Made by a program: the position numbers and the translations under genes
Assembly (NCBI GenBank): GCA_031255395.1
Contig: JAIRSQ010000015.1
Span: 1-9,130 of the forward strand
Direction: 5' to 3'
Source: Spirochaetaceae bacterium
GTDB lineage: Bacteria > Spirochaetota > Spirochaetia > Treponematales > Breznakiellaceae
DNA length: 9,130 nt
Notes under the pieces: generated by a model
Told to the model about the DNA's origin: nothing
What the model saw: only the letters and a program-made list of their open reading frames with translations
Databases searched by the model: none
Shown: positions 7,151 to 9,130 of the stretch, piece after piece
How the letters are laid out: every line of letters starts with the position of its first letter
Position numbering within the stretch: position 1 is the stretch's first letter

Positions 7151-7993
7151 ATGACAACTGAAGAAATTTTTGAAAAACTGCGTCTGTTGCAGTATCTGCT
7201 TGCAAGGAAAATCGAGTTGGAACGCGAAATAAACGACATTCCAAAGATGCTGGTAACGCGCGAGGAACTGCTTTTGCGCCTTAAGAAAGAGTATATCGAA
7301 AAGGATCAGGATCTTAGCGCGACAAAAACCGCTGAAAACGAGTTAAAAAATTTGTTATTCGAAGCGGAAAGCGCTAGAGAGAAGGCGGAAAAGCACATGG
7401 ACGCGATCAGCACGCAACGCGAATATGAAAATCTTGACAAAGAGATTCATGACGCTTCCGAAAAAGAATCTCAGTACCGCAAGGAAATAAAGCAAAAAGA
7501 ACAGAAGATTCGCGAGCTTGACAGCGAAATGGCGCAAAAAAAGGACCTGATAGACCAGCAGGAAGCGGAACTGTCCCAGGCTAAAGAGCGCGTCGAATCG
7601 GAACTTGCGGAACGCAACGAACTTTTTAAGGAACTGGAAGCGGATGAAAAAAAAATCACAAAAGACATGGACGAGGAATTGCTGTTTAAGTTTGAACGTA
7701 TTGTCAAAAAGAAGGGCGGAGACGGAATCGTAAGCATTAAAAACGGCGTATGTTCAAGCTGCCACATGATACTTCCGGTACAGTTCGCGGCCACCGTCAG
7801 GCACGGCGAGGAAATAGTCGCCTGTCCGTATTGCTCAAGCATTTTGTTCTACGAAGAAGCGCCTGAGAGCGAAGAAAACTATCTTGACGATGCGTCGGGC
7901 AGCCTTTCCGATCTTGACGACTTGGAAGACGAAGACGAACTGGACGACGAGGACGAGGACAGCGACGAAAAGATGGCTGAATACGAAGAATAA
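7151..7993 (+). CDS. coiled-coil protein with C4-type zinc ribbon and acidic tail
   Basis: A 280-residue, probably cytoplasmic protein. Residues about 3-185 are a nearly unbroken Lys/Glu-rich heptad pattern, indicating a long helical hairpin or coiled coil. A zinc ribbon follows, with C201-S-S-C204 and C225-P-Y-C228 as the four ligands; residues 238-280 are almost entirely Asp, Glu and Ser. This architecture is that of the zinc-ribbon family PF02591. Members include Helicobacter HP0958 (FlgZ), a flagellar regulator that binds RpoN, and Chlamydia CT398, reported to bind sigma-54 and type III secretion parts. The acidic tail is extra to those proteins, as far as I recall. Its position after rpoD suggests, but does not prove, a link with transcription or with flagella. 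The family call is firm; the function is unknown. Confidence 0.88.
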   Translation: MTTEEIFEKLRLLQYLLARKIELEREINDIPKMLVTREELLLRLKKEYIEKDQDLSATKTAENELKNLLFEAESAREKAEKHMDAISTQREYENLDKEIHDASEKESQYRKEIKQKEQKIRELDSEMAQKKDLIDQQEAELSQAKERVESELAERNELFKELEADEKKITKDMDEELLFKFERIVKKKGGDGIVSIKNGVCSSCHMILPVQFAATVRHGEEIVACPYCSSILFYEEAPESEENYLDDASGSLSDLDDLEDEDELDDEDEDSDEKMAEYEE

Positions 7994-8054
7994 GGGCCTG
8001 GCAAGTAATTGAAGCGGGTTCTTAGAGAGGGATTGTTTGCTACAGGATTTAATA

Positions 8055-8087
8055 CCCCGCCGCACGCGGTGGGGATGCTTGTTTTTG
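8055..8087 (+). terminator. hairpin and T-rich tail after the zinc-ribbon gene
   Basis: The 20-base segment 8055-8074 folds into a stem of eight pairs (C-C-C-C-G-C-C-G against C-G-G-T-G-G-G-G, one G-T wobble) with a four-base loop CACG. The T-rich stretch TTGTTTTTG follows at 8079-8087, four bases after the stem. It lies about 60 bases past the zinc-ribbon stop and about 50 before the next start, a reasonable place for a terminator. The very regular GC palindrome might also be a dispersed intergenic repeat. Confidence 0.6.
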
Positions 8088-8124
8088 ATAAGACATGTCG
8101 CGCTTTTAAGGTTAAAAAACTATA

Positions 8125-8129
8125 GAGGG
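8125..8129 (+). promoter_or_regulatory. ribosome-binding site that decides the nitroreductase-like start
   Basis: GAGGG lies eight bases before the ATG at 8138. A GTG at 8129-8131, in the same frame, overlaps this site and so cannot be the start; choosing 8138 also gives a clean signal peptide. Confidence 0.75.
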
Positions 8130-8137
8130 TGAGCGTT

Positions 8138-8686
8138 ATGAAAAAATTTTTGATTGCGTTTTTGGTTTTTACAGCCGTTCTGACGGGCGGCTCGGCGGAC
8201 GAAGCGGCATTTTCCGTTATTACAAACAATTTCGGCGCGAGAAATTACGCGCCGGGTGCCATTCCCAAGGCCGATCTGGACAAAATTGTCTCGGCTGGAG
8301 CTCGCGCTCCAAGCGCCGGTAACAGACAGCCTTGGCGGTTTATCGTTGTTTCGACATCGGCACTCGTAAAAAAAGTGTTCCGCGACGCTCCGGACGGCAA
8401 CGCTGTCGTAATAGTTTTGGCAAGACAGACAGGCCGCGACGCTGCTTTTGACTGCGCCCTTGCCACAGAAAACATCTATCTGGCGGCGCAGGCGCTAGGT
8501 TACGGCTCGCGAATATACGTCGGCCCGCTAAATGACATAAACGGCGGCCTTAGAAACGAGCTTGGCATATCGCGGGAATTTAACGCGGTCGCTGCCGTCC
8601 GTGTTGGCCGTCTTCCGCTCGGTGTTGACGCTGCAAGCTCCGCTTCCTCGCGAGAGCCCGAAAGCGGATTGATCACGTACAAATGA
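8138..8686 (+). CDS. small nitroreductase-like flavoprotein with predicted signal peptide
   Basis: A 182-residue protein in two parts. Residues 1-20 look like a classical signal peptide: M-K-K, a hydrophobic core at about 4-16, then G-G-S-A ahead of D21, with no lipobox cysteine. The rest resembles the FMN-dependent nitroreductase fold: A34-R-N-Y-A-P-G, then A57-P-S-A-G-N-R-Q-P-W (the flavin-contacting loop), and D105-C-A-L-A-T-E-N-I-Y-L-A-A-Q-A-L-G-Y-G-S. These match the family's 'APSaxNxQPW' and 'eNixLaAxalGyGs' signatures. The first arginine of the usual RxSxRxF flavin motif seems replaced, because the segment reads I-T-N-N-F-G-A-R. The middle of the protein is short for the family, so activity is uncertain. 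Substrate and electron donor are unknown. The gene stands alone between a terminator-like hairpin and a repeat-rich gap. Confidence 0.8.
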   Translation: MKKFLIAFLVFTAVLTGGSADEAAFSVITNNFGARNYAPGAIPKADLDKIVSAGARAPSAGNRQPWRFIVVSTSALVKKVFRDAPDGNAVVIVLARQTGRDAAFDCALATENIYLAAQALGYGSRIYVGPLNDINGGLRNELGISREFNAVAAVRVGRLPLGVDAASSASSREPESGLITYK

Positions 8687-8935
8687 GCCTTCCCGTTTAA
8701 GGGCCGGAAACCACGTTGCTAATAAACCCTAAGCGTCGACATGCCCACGCGCTCATGCCGTGCAAGGGATAGAAGCGGAATTAACCGCCCTGCCGCGATT
8801 TTGTTTGCGGTCAAATTTATATCACGCGCGATTATGCTCTGCGGCATGGGACAGGGCGGTTAATTGTAGCGGATAGCCCGGTCCGGCGCGGGACTAGCAT
8901 TGGCGGATTTGATTGCCGGTACGCGGATTTCGCTG
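8687..8935. other. gene-free gap with two inverted repeats
   Basis: No convincing reading frame, tRNA or known RNA is visible between the nitroreductase-like gene and the end of galE. The first 92 bases (8687-8778) show only a short ATGCC repeat (8741 and 8755) and a weak CCC/GGG palindrome. The remainder is occupied by the two long inverted repeats listed separately. GCGGAT recurs at 8869, 8903 and 8923. Confidence 0.7.
8779..8865. repeat. perfect 14-bp inverted repeat with 59-base interior
   Basis: AATTAACCGCCCTG (8779-8792) is repeated exactly in reverse complement at 8852-8865. In RNA an alternative pairing joins 8779-8790 to 8854-8865 and then TGCCGC (8791-8796) to GCGGCA (8841-8846), with a seven-base bulge at 8847-8853. 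There is no T run after either arm, so it is not a standard terminator. It may be a small structured RNA, a miniature mobile element or a protein-binding site; the sequence alone does not decide. Confidence 0.8.
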
Positions 8936-8952
8936 TTAGTCCCGCGCCGGAT
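8881..8952. repeat. long inverted repeat overlapping the galE stop
   Basis: TCCGGCGCGGGACTA (8882-8896) is matched exactly in reverse complement at 8937-8951. With wobble pairs the stem extends to 19 pairs (8881-8899 with 8934-8952). The 34-base interior contains two copies of GCGGATTT (8903-8910 and 8923-8930). The right arm holds the last four galE codons and most of its stop. On the minus strand it could be a 3'-end hairpin for galE mRNA, but no T run follows it. Confidence 0.8.
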
Positions 8953-9130
8953 GCGCCCCCTCCGCTAACTTGTAGGCCTGCCAGCTTGATGAAACAAGCG
9001 TCTCTGTATCGGAGTATAGGGGCTTCCAGCCCAGAACGGAGCGCGCTTTCTCGGAAGAAGCTATCAGCGTCGCGGGATCGCCGGGTCTTCGCTCCGTTAC
9101 CCGGTGCGGGATGGCTTTGCCGGTTATTCG
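8936..9130 (-). CDS. galE: UDP-glucose 4-epimerase, C-terminal fragment (5' end outside window)
   Basis: The minus strand from 9130 down to the TAA at 8938-8936 reads 64 codons of a GalE C-terminus. It begins R-I-T-G-K-A-I-P-H, then T-E-R-R-P-G-D-P-A (fragment residues 12-20), then the lone L-G-W-K-P-L-Y-S-D segment (33-41) and the final helix with S-S-W-Q-A-Y. RRPGDPA followed by LGWxPxY is the hallmark end of UDP-glucose/UDP-galactose 4-epimerases, short-chain dehydrogenase-fold enzymes that interconvert UDP-glucose and UDP-galactose using bound NAD. The Rossmann domain and the active-site Tyr-Lys lie outside the window. Past the usual final helix the protein has a short tail (E-G-A-H-P-A-R-D) coded by the arm of an inverted repeat. 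Related UDP-GlcNAc epimerases cannot be excluded. Confidence 0.88.
   Translation of the reverse strand, partial: RITGKAIPHRVTERRPGDPATLIASSEKARSVLGWKPLYSDTETLVSSSWQAYKLAEGAHPARD

Noticed and set aside
8009..8125. Small frame (38 codons, TTG start) in the gap before the nitroreductase-like gene
   Set aside because: It runs straight through the terminator-like hairpin, has no properly spaced ribosome site and no recognisable sequence.
8129..8137. GTG at 8129 as start of the nitroreductase-like gene
   Set aside because: The GTG overlaps the GAGGG ribosome site, which is well placed for the ATG at 8138.
8779..8952. Integron attC recombination site
   Set aside because: Neither inverted repeat carries the GTTRRRY/RYYYAAC core pair; the arms are perfect rather than showing the typical bulged attC pattern, and no integrase is present.

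Overview
The window is a compact, moderately GC-rich bacterial chromosome segment of housekeeping genes with short intergenic gaps. It most likely comes from a spirochaete of the Treponema type. This rests on the order mltG-dnaG-rpoD-zinc-ribbon gene, on a primary sigma factor with a long Lys/Glu-rich insert, and on general resemblance to Treponema proteins, all judged from memory without a database search. The phylum call is moderate; the genus is a guess.

Layout. Positions 1-1012 (+): the 3' end of an alpha-glucan phosphorylase, then after one base a VUT/YhhQ-type queuosine-precursor transporter. Positions 1009-2277 (-): DNA polymerase IV (dinB), whose stop codon overlaps the transporter's stop in a shared CTAG. 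Positions 2278-2382: a 105-bp divergent promoter region. Positions 2383-7099 (+): a tight operon of mltG (endolytic murein transglycosylase), dnaG (primase) and rpoD (primary sigma factor), with a 2-bp gap and then a 4-bp ATGA overlap. Positions 7111-7139: a terminator-like hairpin. Positions 7151-7993 (+): a coiled-coil C4 zinc-ribbon protein with a very acidic tail. Positions 7994-8137: a second terminator-like hairpin and the leader of a small, apparently exported nitroreductase-like protein (8138-8686). Positions 8687-8935: no gene, but two long inverted repeats. Positions 8936-9130 (-): the 3' end of a galE-type UDP-glucose 4-epimerase, running off the window.

How it fits together. mltG-dnaG-rpoD is a version of the classical macromolecular-synthesis operon, joining replication priming and the housekeeping sigma factor to a cell-wall enzyme. 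A near-consensus sigma-70 promoter with an extended -10 lies inside dnaG (4522-4550) and could give rpoD its own transcription. The hairpin after rpoD lies so close to the next ribosome-binding site that it probably acts as a partial terminator for the zinc-ribbon gene.

I see no clear new defence or mobile system. The least explained parts are the two inverted repeats near the right end, the signal peptide on the nitroreductase-like protein, and the zinc-ribbon partner of rpoD.
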